Assembly: GCA_023382935.1 (NCBI GenBank)
Contig: JAHDXL010000001.1
Span: 283,003-347,002, forward strand
Length of the DNA: 64,000 nucleotides
From: Phycisphaerales bacterium
GTDB lineage: Bacteria; Planctomycetota; Phycisphaerae; Phycisphaerales; UBA1924
Direction: 5' to 3'
Shown here: positions 17,457 through 26,365 of the stretch, piece by piece
Position numbering within the stretch: the stretch's first letter is position 1
How the letters are laid out: the number at the start of each line of letters is the position of its first letter
Notes under the pieces: model-generated
What the model saw: only the letters and a program-made list of their open reading frames with translations
Database searches by the model: none
Told to the model about the DNA's origin: nothing
Position numbers and translations under genes: made by a program

Positions 17457-17915
17457 ATGCTGTTTACCGGCCAGGCGGAGTTGACCGTCGACGCCAAGCA
17501 GCGTCTCGCGCTTCCCGCCAAGTTTCGCTCGCGGTGGGATCCGGAGCGGGACGGTCCGACGTGGTATTGCGTCCCCTGGCCCCACGAGGGGGTGCTGCGT
17601 CTGTATACGGAACGGCGTTTCGAGCAGATGGCCGAACGCCAGGAAGAGTCACTCACACCCGGACAGGATGTGGCGGATCTGGAAGCCACCCTGTTCGGGT
17701 ATACGGAACAACTGGACGTCGACTCGGCGTCGCGGATTCGACTCCCGGCCTGGCACATCGACTTGGTCAAACTCCCTCGGGAGGTTGTGCTGGTCGGTGC
17801 GCGCAACCGACTGGAGATTCGCGCTCGCGAAGCATGGGTCGGGCGTCGAGAGGATCGGTTCAACGAGTTGCGGCAGTTGGTCGCACGGCTGGAAGCACAC
17901 AAGGGCGGACAGTGA
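17457..17915 (+). CDS. mraZ: Transcriptional regulator MraZ
   Basis: The product is 152 residues with two SpoVT/AbrB-like repeats: residues 1-55 (MLFTGQAELTVDAKQRLALP) and about 75-130 (QLDVDSASRIRLPAWHIDL). MraZ forms dodecameric rings that bind repeats upstream of the dcw cluster. The start ATG 17457 has GGAGG 9 nt upstream. Unusually, rsmH, ftsL and ftsI do not follow. The next 450 nt are non-coding and structured. The operator in its own promoter suggests autoregulation persists. Confidence 0.95.
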   Translation: MLFTGQAELTVDAKQRLALPAKFRSRWDPERDGPTWYCVPWPHEGVLRLYTERRFEQMAERQEESLTPGQDVADLEATLFGYTEQLDVDSASRIRLPAWHIDLVKLPREVVLVGARNRLEIRAREAWVGRREDRFNELRQLVARLEAHKGGQ

Positions 17916-17939
17916 CGCCCCGCGACGGAAGAGGAGAGA

Positions 17940-18220
17940 TCCCGGGTCGACTTTGACACCGGGACGCGTCCGCCACGGGCTTGGAAGGGCCTGGCAGGAC
18001 GATTGATTCGAGATGTGTGACCGGCGCACGGATCTGGCGCCGGAGCGGTTGATCGCCAAGGATGGCGAGTTGGGGAATGGAATCCCCCGGCCGCCGACAA
18101 GCAAGGCGAAGTCCCGTCGGTCCTCATGGATCGTGAGGTCAATGCGCAAGGACGCGCATCCGACTCCCGGCTTCGCGAAGCGTTGCGTTCGTTCGACAGG
18201 ATGTCGCACGAACGCTTTTC
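17940..18220 (+). ncRNA. Candidate CsrA/RsmA-binding small RNA: nine hairpins, seven with GGA in the loop
   Basis: Nothing is coded between mraZ and the aldo/keto reductase gene, but the plus strand folds by eye into consecutive stem-loops. Their stems are 17940-17964, 17972-17995, 18021-18043, 18053-18068, 18072-18087, 18122-18138, 18142-18159, 18170-18181 and 18185-18215. GGA lies in the loop of seven: loops TTGGAAGG, ACGGATCTG, AAGGAT, ATGGAA, TGGATCG, AAGGAC and GGA. One (CAAGGATG) matches the CsrA consensus core CARGGAUG. The last hairpin is followed by TTTT and serves as terminator. This is the architecture of CsrB/RsmZ sponge RNAs. No separate promoter was found; it may be cut from the mraZ 3' UTR. 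Confidence 0.5.
18185..18220 (+). terminator. Intrinsic terminator after mraZ / candidate small RNA
   Basis: GCGTTCGT (18185-18192) pairs with ACGAACGC (18208-18215). After one T-C mismatch CGACA pairs with TGTCG, and the loop is GGA. TTTTC follows directly. It is a strong 8+5 bp stem. Confidence 0.8.
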
Positions 18221-18370
18221 AACTTGCCCACCAACAGGATCGGCTCGCACGATCTCCCGATCGCCGATCCGCACCCGGCCCGAGCGGCATCCCACCGCCG
18301 GGCTCTTTTCATTGCTCAAGCGGATGGATGTCGTCCTCTTGCATGTGGCGTTGCGCTATATGCTGGGCGC

Positions 18371-19375
18371 ATGAAGGAGCACACTTCGGCGTGGACGCGG
18401 CGGACGTTTCTCTCCGCCTCGGCGGGGGCGGCGCTGGCGGGGCTGGGCGGGCTCGGCCGCCTTTGGCAGGACTCCTCCGCAGCCGCGGGTCAATCGGCCG
18501 CCTTGCCGACGGCCGCACTGGGGCGAACCGGACGGGTACTGCCGCGGCTGGGGCTGGGATGTTTCCCGGTGGGCGGGCTGGCCAACGAGGACGATGCGGC
18601 CGCGGTGCTCGATGCGGCGCTGAGTGCGGGCGTGCGTTACCTCGACACGGCGCCGTCATACCACGCGGGCCGGTCGGAGTCGCGCGTGGGTTCGGCCATC
18701 AAGCGCTGGACCGAGGCCCACGGACCCGAGGCGCGGAACCAGTTGTACGTGGCGACCAAGACGCTCGATCGCACGGCCGACGGGGCGCGGCGCGAACTCG
18801 AGGCCTCGCTGAAGCGACTTGGCATCGACTGCGTGGACTGCATCCAGTGCCACGAGGTGCACGACGACTGGGAGAGTCTGTTCGCAAAGGACGGCGCGCT
18901 CGCAGGTCTGGAGAAGGCGCGCGACGAGGGACTGGCCCGGCACATCGGTATCACCTGCCACCGCGACCCGAGTTACGCCATCAGCGCAATCAGGCGGTTC
19001 CCGTTTGTGACGGCCCTGGTGCCGATCAATCCGATCGACGTGCAGCACCACTCGTTCGTGCGTGGGTTCCTGCCATTTGCGGCCGAGAACGGGGTGGCGG
19101 TGGTCGCGATGAAAGTGTTTGGCGGCGGATTCCTTCTCACCACGCGCGACGAGAAGGGCGAGCGCGTGTTCACGCCGGGAGATCTGCTGCGGTATGCGTT
19201 GGCGCAGCCGGGCGTGGCGGTGTGCGTTCCGGGATGCGAGACGCTGGAGCACGTGCGCGTCGATGCGGTGGCGGTGCGGGGTTTCGAGCAGCCGGACGCG
19301 GCGTGGCTTGAGGGGGTGGAAGCCAAGGCGGGCAGGCACGAGGGGAAGAGCACAGAGTGGTACAAGGACGGGTGA
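18371..19375 (+). CDS. Aldo/keto reductase family protein with Tat signal
   Basis: The product is 334 residues. The N-terminus has a twin-arginine signal (WTRRTFLSASAGAALAG), so it is exported folded. The AKR barrel shows LGLGCFPVGGL, the catalytic Asp/Tyr in YLDTAPSYHAGRSE, Lys in VATKTLDR and His in IQCHEVHDDWE. Substrate and electron donor are unknown, because NADPH is absent outside the cytoplasm and such Tat-AKRs may be vestigial or use another cofactor. ATG 18371 has no clear Shine-Dalgarno. Confidence 0.88.
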   Translation: MKEHTSAWTRRTFLSASAGAALAGLGGLGRLWQDSSAAAGQSAALPTAALGRTGRVLPRLGLGCFPVGGLANEDDAAAVLDAALSAGVRYLDTAPSYHAGRSESRVGSAIKRWTEAHGPEARNQLYVATKTLDRTADGARRELEASLKRLGIDCVDCIQCHEVHDDWESLFAKDGALAGLEKARDEGLARHIGITCHRDPSYAISAIRRFPFVTALVPINPIDVQHHSFVRGFLPFAAENGVAVVAMKVFGGGFLLTTRDEKGERVFTPGDLLRYALAQPGVAVCVPGCETLEHVRVDAVAVRGFEQPDAAWLEGVEAKAGRHEGKSTEWYKDG

Positions 19376-19457
19376 GGGGCATCGACTCGGCGATCTGTGT
19401 GATTCGCGAGGCACACCCATCAATGCATGGTGTGTCCCGAGATGCCAACAATGGTGC

Positions 19458-19982
19458 ATGCGGCACCTTGAACACGATCGCGAAGCAGTGTGCGGGCTGC
19501 TGGAGCGTGCGGGCATCGTCATCACGGACGCAGAGCGGCAGGGCATGGAACTGACCGATCTCGGGCTTGGGAACTTCGAGGCCGAAGGGCTGAGCCTGGT
19601 GGTGTACGAGAACAACGATCGATACTGCGCCAAGGAACTGGTGCTTCTTCCGTGGCAGACGTGCCCGGAGCATCGGCACCCACCGGTGGGGGCCGACCCG
19701 GGGAAGATGGAGACTTTCCGTGTGCGACTGGGCGAGGTGTACCTGCACGTGGAGGGCGAGCCCACGGCACACGTGCGGGCGCGCGTGCCGCACGGGAAGG
19801 AAGCGTTCTACGCGGGGGCGCTGCGCGAGGTGGTGTTGAGGCCTGGCGAACAGTTCACGATTCCGCCGAACACGTTGCACTGGTTCCAGGCCGGGGCCGA
19901 GGGCGCGGTGGTGAGCGAGTTCAGCAGCACCAGCCGCGACGAGTTCGACGTGTTCAGCGATCCGGGCGTGCAGCGGGTGTGA
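19458..19982 (+). CDS. D-mannose/D-lyxose isomerase, YdaE-type cupin
   Basis: The product is 174 residues, close in size to B. subtilis YdaE (about 167), which it resembles along its length. The shared pieces are RAGIVITDAE, YENNDRYCAKELVLLP, QTCPEHRHPP, FTIPPNTLHWFQAG and SSTSRDEFDVFSDP. Metal ligands of the cupin are the two His in EHRH, the Glu in KMETFRVR and the His in NTLHWF. It should interconvert D-mannose/D-fructose or D-lyxose/D-xylulose in the cytoplasm. ATG 19458 lies 82 nt after the aldo/keto reductase gene. The frame is open upstream, but family similarity starts near this ATG. Confidence 0.88.
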   Translation: MRHLEHDREAVCGLLERAGIVITDAERQGMELTDLGLGNFEAEGLSLVVYENNDRYCAKELVLLPWQTCPEHRHPPVGADPGKMETFRVRLGEVYLHVEGEPTAHVRARVPHGKEAFYAGALREVVLRPGEQFTIPPNTLHWFQAGAEGAVVSEFSSTSRDEFDVFSDPGVQRV

Positions 19983-20111
19983 CGTCCGCGGGCGCAGTTG
20001 AGGCGCCGACTCGGTTCCGGATAACTCGGGGACAGCAAGCGATTCTGCGGATGGCGGGCTGGTTTTCGCCCCATACGGCCGATTTTGGGTGGTTGCGTTG
20101 GCAAATTGCGG

Positions 20112-20117
20112 CATAAT
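20112..20117 (+). promoter_or_regulatory. Possible -10 box before the secreted-protein gene
   Basis: CATAAT lies 37 nt before the ATG at 20154. No -35 hexamer at 16-18 bp is convincing. Confidence 0.3.
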
Positions 20118-20153
20118 AGGATATGTCGGTCCGTTGAAGAGAGGAGGGATTCC

Positions 20154-20717
20154 ATGCGTGTCATCGCATTTTCGTTGGCGATGGGGGCGATTTGTGCCTC
20201 CGGGTCGGCGGGGTATAGCAACGTCGCGTATGGGCGTCCGGTCAGCGTGGTGCAGGGGTCGTTCGCGGGCGCCGGGCTGGACACGCTGGTAGACGACGTG
20301 TTCAGGCCTCGCGGAACTTCGTGGACGAGCGACACGGTCTACTGGAACGGGTTGAACACGGTGATCGAGATCAACCTGCTGGGCACGTATCGGCTCATGG
20401 GCGGCATCGTGCAATGCGACGACAACGACGCCTTCCGAATCCTCTACCGCAACATGGACACAGGCGCGTTCGAGACGCTGTGGGACGTGCCGAACTACGA
20501 CGGGTACGGCAACGGGATGCAGACACGCCCGAATCCGACGAACGACGACGAGATCTACTTTTTCGGCGTGCCGCGGGTGACGGACACGATCCGGTTCGTG
20601 GCCGTGTCGGGCGACAACAGTTACTCCGTGTCAGAAATCCAGGTGTATATCCCGGCTCCGGCGACGGCTGGCCTGCTGGCGCTGGGCGGGCTGGTGAGTT
20701 TGCGTCGTCGGCGTTGA
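20154..20717 (+). CDS. Secreted protein with PEP-CTERM-like sorting tail
   Basis: The product is 187 residues. ATG 20154 has an excellent ribosome-binding site (GAGGAGGG, 5 nt). The signal peptide is MRVIAFSLAMGAICASGSAG. The body (NVAYGRPVSVVQGSF..., then a discoidin-like beta pattern with VIEINLLGTYRLMGGIVQCDDND) looks like a galactose-binding-like fold. The end, VYIPAPATAGLLALGGLVSLRRRR when read in pieces, is a PA-rich motif, hydrophobic helix and Arg cluster, so it is probably exosortase-processed. An intrinsic terminator follows. Confidence 0.85.
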   Translation: MRVIAFSLAMGAICASGSAGYSNVAYGRPVSVVQGSFAGAGLDTLVDDVFRPRGTSWTSDTVYWNGLNTVIEINLLGTYRLMGGIVQCDDNDAFRILYRNMDTGAFETLWDVPNYDGYGNGMQTRPNPTNDDEIYFFGVPRVTDTIRFVAVSGDNSYSVSEIQVYIPAPATAGLLALGGLVSLRRRR

Positions 20718-20743
20718 CCGACACCGAGCGGAGGACAGAGAAT

Positions 20744-20785
20744 GGAGCCGCGCGGGCCGTTCGCGCGGCTATTTCGTTTTCTGAA
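20744..20785 (+). terminator. Intrinsic terminator after the PEP-CTERM-like gene
   Basis: AGCCGCGCG (20746-20754) pairs perfectly with CGCGCGGCT (20762-20770) across a 7-nt loop, followed by ATTTCGTTTTC. Confidence 0.75.
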
Positions 20786-20805
20786 GGCCCCTATGGTTTG
20801 CGGCC

Positions 20806-23682
20806 ATGTCGGACCCCCACGACAGTTCGTACTTCCCGACCAGCGACGATGCCGGAGCGGCCAGCGGCTGGAACCCGCTGGAGGCGTCAACCGCGCAGAG
20901 CGTGCCGGCACCCGAGTCCGGCGAGATGGTCGGGCGGTATCGACTGATCGAGCGACTGGGCGAGGGGGGGTTCGGCGTGGTATGGCGTGCCGAGCAGGTC
21001 GAGCCGGTGCGCCGCAGCGTGGCGGTGAAGTTGATCAAACCGGGGATGGACAGCCGAGCGGTGCTGGGGCGTTTCGAGGCCGAACGGCAGGCCTTGGCGG
21101 TGATGGACCACCCGTGCATCGCGCGGGTGTTCGACGGGGGCGCGACGGCGCGGGGGTATCCGTACTTCGTGATGGAGTTGGTGCGCGGCGAGCCGATCAC
21201 GAGTTTCTGTGACCGGCAGCGGCTGACGATCGAGCAGCGCGTGGAGTTGTTCATCCGCGTGTGCGAGGCGGTACAGCACGCGCACATGAAGGGGGTGATC
21301 CACCGCGATCTCAAGCCGGCCAACGTACTGGTGTCGATGAGCGCCGAGGGCAGGCCGGAGCCAAAGGTGATCGACTTCGGAATCGCCAAGGCGCTGTCGG
21401 ACCGGGCGGTGGATCGCAGCCTGATGACGCAGCAGGGGCAGTTGGTGGGCACTCCGGCGTACATGAGCCCCGAGCAGGCCGACCCGGGCGGACTGGACAT
21501 CGACACGCGAACGGATGTGTATGCGCTCGGGGTGATGCTGTACGAGATTCTGACCGGCACGCTGCCGTTCGACCGCAAGAAGATGCGGGAAGCGGCGATG
21601 GTCGAGGTACAGCGGCTGATCCTGGAGGTGGACCCGCCCAGGCCGAGCACGCGCGTCGGCTCGCTGGCGACCTCTGGGCGCATGCGTGCGCCGGTGGAAG
21701 AGGACATATCGCAGATCACCGAGGCCAGGCGGGTGGAAGTCGGGGCGTTGCGTTCGGTGCTGCGCCGCGACCTGGACTGGGTCGTGATGAAGTGCATGGA
21801 GAAGGAGCGAGGGCGGCGGTACGCGACACCGGCGGAAGTGGCGGCCGAACTGCAGCGATTTCTGGACAACGAGCCGGTGCTGGCCGGTCCGCCGTCGGCG
21901 GCGTATCGGTTCAGCAAACTGGTACGCCGACACAGGCTGGCGTTCGCGTTGGGCGGGGCGATGGCGGCAGTGCTGGTGGCGGCGACGGTGGTATCGGTCG
22001 CGTTTGCGATTCATGCAAAGAGGCAGAGCACGCTGGCGAAGGAGGCGCAAGGCAAGGCCGAGCAGGCCGGCGCCGCCGAACGCGAGCGTGCGGACCAGTT
22101 GGACCGGGTGGCTCGCTTTCAGTCAAACATGATCGCGGGGCTTCAGGTCGAGGTGATGGGACGAGAACTGCTGCGGCGGGTGGAGCGCGAGTCGCAATCG
22201 GCGATGCGCCGACGCCAGGAACCCGACGCAGCGGCTCGCCTGGCCGAACTGGATCGCCTGCTGGCTGGGACGAACGGGACCAACGTGGCGACGGCCCTAC
22301 TGGACGAGTTTCTGCTCAAGCGGGCCGAGAACGCGATCAATGAGCAGTTCGGCAGAGAACCGCTGATGAGGGCGCGCCTGCTGGAAACGGTGGGCGATGC
22401 GCTGGCCGACCTTGGGCTGCACGAGCGCGCTCTCGCGGTGTATCGGCAGGCGCTGGGCGAACGCGAGGTCGTGCAGGGGCCAACCCATTCGGAGACGCTG
22501 GTCACGCAGAGCAACATCGCCAACGTGCTGGCCGAGATGGGGCGGGCGGAGGAGGCGATGCCGATGCACGAGCGTGCGCTGGCGGGATTGCGCCAGTCGC
22601 TGGGCGACGAGTCGCCGTACACGCTGACGGCCATGTTGAATTTGGCCGCGTGCTATCGCGCCGTGGGACGTTACGAAGATTCGCTGGCCCTGTACGAATC
22701 GGGGCTGCCCCTGTTCGAGAAGGTGCACGGCCCTGAAGCGCGGGACACCCTGCAGTTGCGCAACAACCTGGCGGTGCTGTATCAGACGCTCGATCGGGTG
22801 GAAGATGCGCTGCGCCTGCATCAGGCGGTGCTCGAGACTCGCATGCGGGTTCAGGGCCCGGACCACCTCGAGACGCTGCGTTCGATGGCCAATACTGCGC
22901 TGGCGCACGAGGCGGCCGGCAACCTGAACGAGGCCATCGACCTGTATCAGCGGGCGCTGCGCGGGCTGCGTGCGGCGCTGGGCGACGAGCATCCGCAGAC
23001 GCTGCAACTGATGAGCAACCTGAGCGTGAGTCTCTACACGGTCGGGCGCATCGATGAGGCGATCGCCGTGGTGAGCGAAGCGCTCCACGCCTGCCGGCGC
23101 GTGCTGGGCGATGAGCACCCGGACACGCTGCTGGCGGTGGGTAACCTGGGCGCGATGCTCGAGGCGCAAGGGAAGGTCGAAGAGGCGCTGCCCTACTACC
23201 GCGAGGCGCTGGACGTGCGAACCCGCCTGCTGGGCCCGCGCGATCCCGACCGCCTGGTGGCGCTGTCGAACATGAGTTACCTGCTCGAGTCGCTGGGACG
23301 GCTGGAGGAGTCGCTGGAACTCGGGCAGGAGGCGTTGCGGCTTCGGCGCGAGGTGATCGGCAACGAACACACGGACACGATTTCGTCGATGAGCAATGTC
23401 GGGGCGGTGTTGCGCGCGATGGGTCGGCTGGAGGAAGCCGATGCGCTGGGGGCCGAGGCCGTGGCGACGGCGCGGAGGGCGCTTCCGGAAGGGCACTGGA
23501 TCATCGGGGCGATGCTGGTGCAGCACGGGCGGACGCTCAACGCGATGAACCGGCATACCGAGGCGCTGGTCGAGTTGGAAGAGGCGCGGCGGCTGCTGGT
23601 AAGCGCGCTGGGCGAGGATCACGCTCGCGTGGCGGCGGTGGACAAAGACATCGCCGAGGCTCGCTCGCACGGCAGGCCGTGA
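20806..23682 (+). CDS. Membrane-anchored Ser/Thr protein kinase with TPR repeats
   Basis: The product is 958 residues. The Hanks-type kinase domain (about 42-355) shows LGEGGFGVVWRAEQ, the lysine in VAVKLIKPG, catalytic VIHRDLKPANVLV, VIDFGIAKAL and GTPAYMSPEQ, so all catalytic residues are present. A single membrane segment lies at about residues 378-402 (ALGGAMAAVLVAATVV). A coiled coil follows, then about ten kinesin-light-chain-type TPRs (about 520-930), many beginning LGDEHP or LGPRDP. The kinase should face the cytoplasm and the TPR region should lie across the membrane, where it may sense partners. Such kinases are expanded in planctomycetes. Neighbours do not identify targets. Confidence 0.93.
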   Translation: MSDPHDSSYFPTSDDAGAASGWNPLEASTAQSVPAPESGEMVGRYRLIERLGEGGFGVVWRAEQVEPVRRSVAVKLIKPGMDSRAVLGRFEAERQALAVMDHPCIARVFDGGATARGYPYFVMELVRGEPITSFCDRQRLTIEQRVELFIRVCEAVQHAHMKGVIHRDLKPANVLVSMSAEGRPEPKVIDFGIAKALSDRAVDRSLMTQQGQLVGTPAYMSPEQADPGGLDIDTRTDVYALGVMLYEILTGTLPFDRKKMREAAMVEVQRLILEVDPPRPSTRVGSLATSGRMRAPVEEDISQITEARRVEVGALRSVLRRDLDWVVMKCMEKERGRRYATPAEVAAELQRFLDNEPVLAGPPSAAYRFSKLVRRHRLAFALGGAMAAVLVAATVVSVAFAIHAKRQSTLAKEAQGKAEQAGAAERERADQLDRVARFQSNMIAGLQVEVMGRELLRRVERESQSAMRRRQEPDAAARLAELDRLLAGTNGTNVATALLDEFLLKRAENAINEQFGREPLMRARLLETVGDALADLGLHERALAVYRQALGEREVVQGPTHSETLVTQSNIANVLAEMGRAEEAMPMHERALAGLRQSLGDESPYTLTAMLNLAACYRAVGRYEDSLALYESGLPLFEKVHGPEARDTLQLRNNLAVLYQTLDRVEDALRLHQAVLETRMRVQGPDHLETLRSMANTALAHEAAGNLNEAIDLYQRALRGLRAALGDEHPQTLQLMSNLSVSLYTVGRIDEAIAVVSEALHACRRVLGDEHPDTLLAVGNLGAMLEAQGKVEEALPYYREALDVRTRLLGPRDPDRLVALSNMSYLLESLGRLEESLELGQEALRLRREVIGNEHTDTISSMSNVGAVLRAMGRLEEADALGAEAVATARRALPEGHWIIGAMLVQHGRTLNAMNRHTEALVELEEARRLLVSALGEDHARVAAVDKDIAEARSHGRP

Positions 23683-23721
23683 ATTGTCATCGCCCACCCA
23701 TGCGAAGATCAACGAGATCAT

Positions 23722-26190
23722 TCATGGACAACCCGCGCTGAAGTACGCGAGGAATGCCGCGACATCGAAGAAATCCCAGGCCTGATCGTTGTTCAGATCG
23801 GCGCCTGCCTGGTGGCTGCTGAAAGCCGACAGATAGGCTGAGACATCGAAGAAGTCGAGCACGCCGAAGGGCGGGGCCATGTCCGCCGGGCTGCAGGTTT
23901 GCACCGACCTCCACAGAATCGCCTGCGAGCGACCCGTGGCGGCGCTGTAGGCGCTGCCGACCACGGAGATCGTGCCGTCGGCGGTGACATCGATGCCATG
24001 GGCGGCCGAAGCAAGGAACTCCGGACCAACCCATGCGCCCAGATCGATGCCCACAGTTGGGCTGCCCGCCCAGAGATACGCCGAGCCATCAGCGGCCCCG
24101 ACCTGGAAGCCCTCTCCACAGCCGTACACGCTGGCGGAGTTTGCGCCGTCGGGTTGAAGTGACACGAACGATGCGGGTGATCCGGACCAGAGCCCGGCGA
24201 CACTCGTCGCGCCGAACTGAGCGAAACCGACCTGTTGTCCATCGCGTGCTGCGGCAATGCTGCTGCGCGAGGCGCCCACCGGTTGAAGGTCAACAAAGGA
24301 CGAAGGCGTACCCGTCCACATTGCGGCATGCTGCACCGGGCCCGGAAATGGAGTGTGGATCCAGCCGAACTGATGAGGACCGTCGATCGCGGTCAAACCA
24401 CTCTTCGATGCGAGCGAACCAGGATGCAGGTCCAGCGGGGAGAAGGTCGGGCCGCGCCAGACATAGGCATGGGTGTAGAAGTTTCCGGAGGCATCGTCGG
24501 TCGTCACGCTGCCCACATGCCAGGCGCCGTCTGTGTCGGCCATGGAGTGGTACTCCCAGCCGGACTCGGTCGGGTAGGAGTGCATGCCGGCGGGGTTCCA
24601 TGTGCTCGCCCGCTGGTAGTAACAGGTCACCCAGTGTCCATTGACATAGCACTGGAAGGGCCTCCACCACCAGCCCACGAGCGCGTCGCCGGAGATCGCG
24701 AGAATCGCTCCCCCCTGCGAATCAGGCGGAGTCACGTCCCATGCGGACCCGGCGGAACCGTGCCAAATGGTCGGGTGGCTGATGGAGGTGTATTCGGGCG
24801 TGTCATACACCGCCTCGCCGACCTGGATATCTCCCTCCACGTCATACGCGACCGAACTTTCCGCGTAGGAGGGATGGAGCACGATCACGCTCCAGGTGAT
24901 CGGCAGCGGCACCTGAGTTCGCACGGTCACCACCGCTTCGTGACTCACGCGCGAGCCGCAGGCATTGACTGCGACGAGTCGATAGATCCCGCCGTCCTCG
25001 GGTTGGATGTTGGTAAGGGTGAGGGTGGTTGCCTGCGCGCCGGAGATGATGCTGCCGTGCGGGGTGGGGCCTTCTGCGAGCGGCTGCGCGTCGCGTTCCC
25101 ATTGAAGCGTGATGTCCCCGCCGCCGACGACTTCCGTCTGGAAGACGAGCCGCGATCCGCGCCAGATCGTGGTGCTCGTCGGGTGGGTATTGAACACCGG
25201 GCAGGCGGAGGGGCGAATCCGCTCGGCGGTGTTGGTGCCGCCGGAATCGTTGTCGCCACCCATGACGTAGATGTACTCATCCGCTCCAAGGGTGGCGGCA
25301 AATCCTCGCCTCGGCATGGCCATGGACGGGCCCGATGACCATGCCTGCGTCGCCGGGTCGTACACCAGCACTTCGCGTCGCGTGGTGCCGCCGCGCATGG
25401 GGCCTGAGAGTCCGCCGATCAAATGGATCTTGCCGTTGGCGTCGCGGACGGCCCGGGCCTCTGAGACCGCGACGGGAAGATCGGGCACAGCGGCTGTGCT
25501 CCAAGTTCCGTTGCCGACATCGAACTGCTGAACTTCGGTCAGACGGGTGTCGCCGGTCTGCGAGACGCCGCCGATGATGAGAATGTGACCCAGCCCGTCG
25601 TTGACCGCGGCCGCTGCGCCGCACGGCACCGGCAATGGTGTGAGAACTTGCCATTGATTGCTCTGGGGAACGTACCGCTCCACTCGATTCGAGTTCGGGT
25701 TGCCCGATGTGGCCCATTCACCCGGGCCTCCGCCCAGCGAATAGACGCGGCCGGCATCATCGGTGCAGTAGGCGAAGTTGCGCAGCGGTGCCGACGTGCT
25801 GCGCAGGGCTAGGGTATGCCAAGGCCCCTCCTGAGGATCCCACTCGAAGGTCTTGCCGGAGTCACCCGGATTCTCCGTGTCCTCGCCGCCGAAGATCAGG
25901 ATTCGCCCGAGCGCGTCAATGCCGCCCCCTTGCGAGATGACCGGCCCGATGCCATCGAAACTGAGTTCTTCGGTCCAAACGGAACCACCGAATGGCATGG
26001 AGAACACGGTGCCGTCGCCGCCGCCGGTCCAGGGCGTACCGCCGAGCACGTAGATCCGCCCGTTGAGCGTGGCTCCGACCCCGCTCATCTTCGCGGCCCC
26101 GCCGGTGGGCAGGCTGGGCAGCATCTCCCATGTCTGGGCCCCGGCGCATCCCGTCGTAAGGGCCAGGATGATCGCGAACCGCTTGATCAT
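23722..26190 (-). CDS. Large secreted kelch-repeat protein with Ig-like domain and dockerin-like tail
   Basis: The product is 822 residues. ATG 26190 has GGAAGG upstream, and the signal peptide is MIKRFAIILALTTGCAGA. Residues 20-360 hold kelch repeats (GRIYVLGG, GRILIFGGE, GRVYSLGGG, GHILIIGG, GKIHLIGG, EYIYVMGGD), forming one beta propeller. An Ig-like segment (about 370-440) follows with TLTNIQPEDGGIYRLVAVNACG. A second part (about 455-765) has repeated AxxWxGxPxSFVxLxP units, a pattern seen in planctomycete secreted proteins. The tail from CSPADMAPPFG has two FFDV repeats and ends SAGCP, fitting the 'GC-type' dockerin-like anchor. Probably surface-exposed; ligand unknown. Confidence 0.85.
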   Translation of the reverse strand: MIKRFAIILALTTGCAGAQTWEMLPSLPTGGAAKMSGVGATLNGRIYVLGGTPWTGGGDGTVFSMPFGGSVWTEELSFDGIGPVISQGGGIDALGRILIFGGEDTENPGDSGKTFEWDPQEGPWHTLALRSTSAPLRNFAYCTDDAGRVYSLGGGPGEWATSGNPNSNRVERYVPQSNQWQVLTPLPVPCGAAAAVNDGLGHILIIGGVSQTGDTRLTEVQQFDVGNGTWSTAAVPDLPVAVSEARAVRDANGKIHLIGGLSGPMRGGTTRREVLVYDPATQAWSSGPSMAMPRRGFAATLGADEYIYVMGGDNDSGGTNTAERIRPSACPVFNTHPTSTTIWRGSRLVFQTEVVGGGDITLQWERDAQPLAEGPTPHGSIISGAQATTLTLTNIQPEDGGIYRLVAVNACGSRVSHEAVVTVRTQVPLPITWSVIVLHPSYAESSVAYDVEGDIQVGEAVYDTPEYTSISHPTIWHGSAGSAWDVTPPDSQGGAILAISGDALVGWWWRPFQCYVNGHWVTCYYQRASTWNPAGMHSYPTESGWEYHSMADTDGAWHVGSVTTDDASGNFYTHAYVWRGPTFSPLDLHPGSLASKSGLTAIDGPHQFGWIHTPFPGPVQHAAMWTGTPSSFVDLQPVGASRSSIAAARDGQQVGFAQFGATSVAGLWSGSPASFVSLQPDGANSASVYGCGEGFQVGAADGSAYLWAGSPTVGIDLGAWVGPEFLASAAHGIDVTADGTISVVGSAYSAATGRSQAILWRSVQTCSPADMAPPFGVLDFFDVSAYLSAFSSHQAGADLNNDQAWDFFDVAAFLAYFSAGCP

Positions 26191-26286
26191 CTCGATTCCT
26201 TCCCCCTGCCGGTTTGATCGCGAGAGACAAGACGAACGCATCGCTTGCAACTTCCGTGCCCGACTGAAATCGACCAACTTCAACCC

Positions 26287-26321
26287 AAAATGAAAACGGG
26301 GCGGCCACATGTGGCCACCCG
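26287..26321 (-). terminator. Intrinsic terminator of the OmpH/Skp-like gene
   Basis: On the minus strand GGGTGGCCA and TGGCCGCCC form a 9-bp stem with one T-G wobble around a CATG loop, followed by CGTTTTCATTTT. The core is the 14-bp palindrome GGCCACATGTGGCC at 26303-26316. Confidence 0.75.
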
Positions 26322-26365
26322 GGGCAGATTCTGTCACCACTTGTCAGGCCGCTTCACCTCGTGCG

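Noticed and set aside
18013-19311. 432-codon frame over the hairpin region and the aldo/keto reductase
   Set aside because: It is Gly/Arg-rich and out of frame with the recognised reductase; the start region is better explained as structured RNA.
22430-23600. CRISPR-like or satellite repeat
   Set aside because: The periodic similarity is that of TPR coding units about 126 bp long with varied sequence; there are no identical repeats or spacers.
22297-23721. 474-codon open frame antisense to the kinase TPR region
   Set aside because: It reads as His/Gln/Arg-rich shadow of the TPR repeats with no motif of its own.
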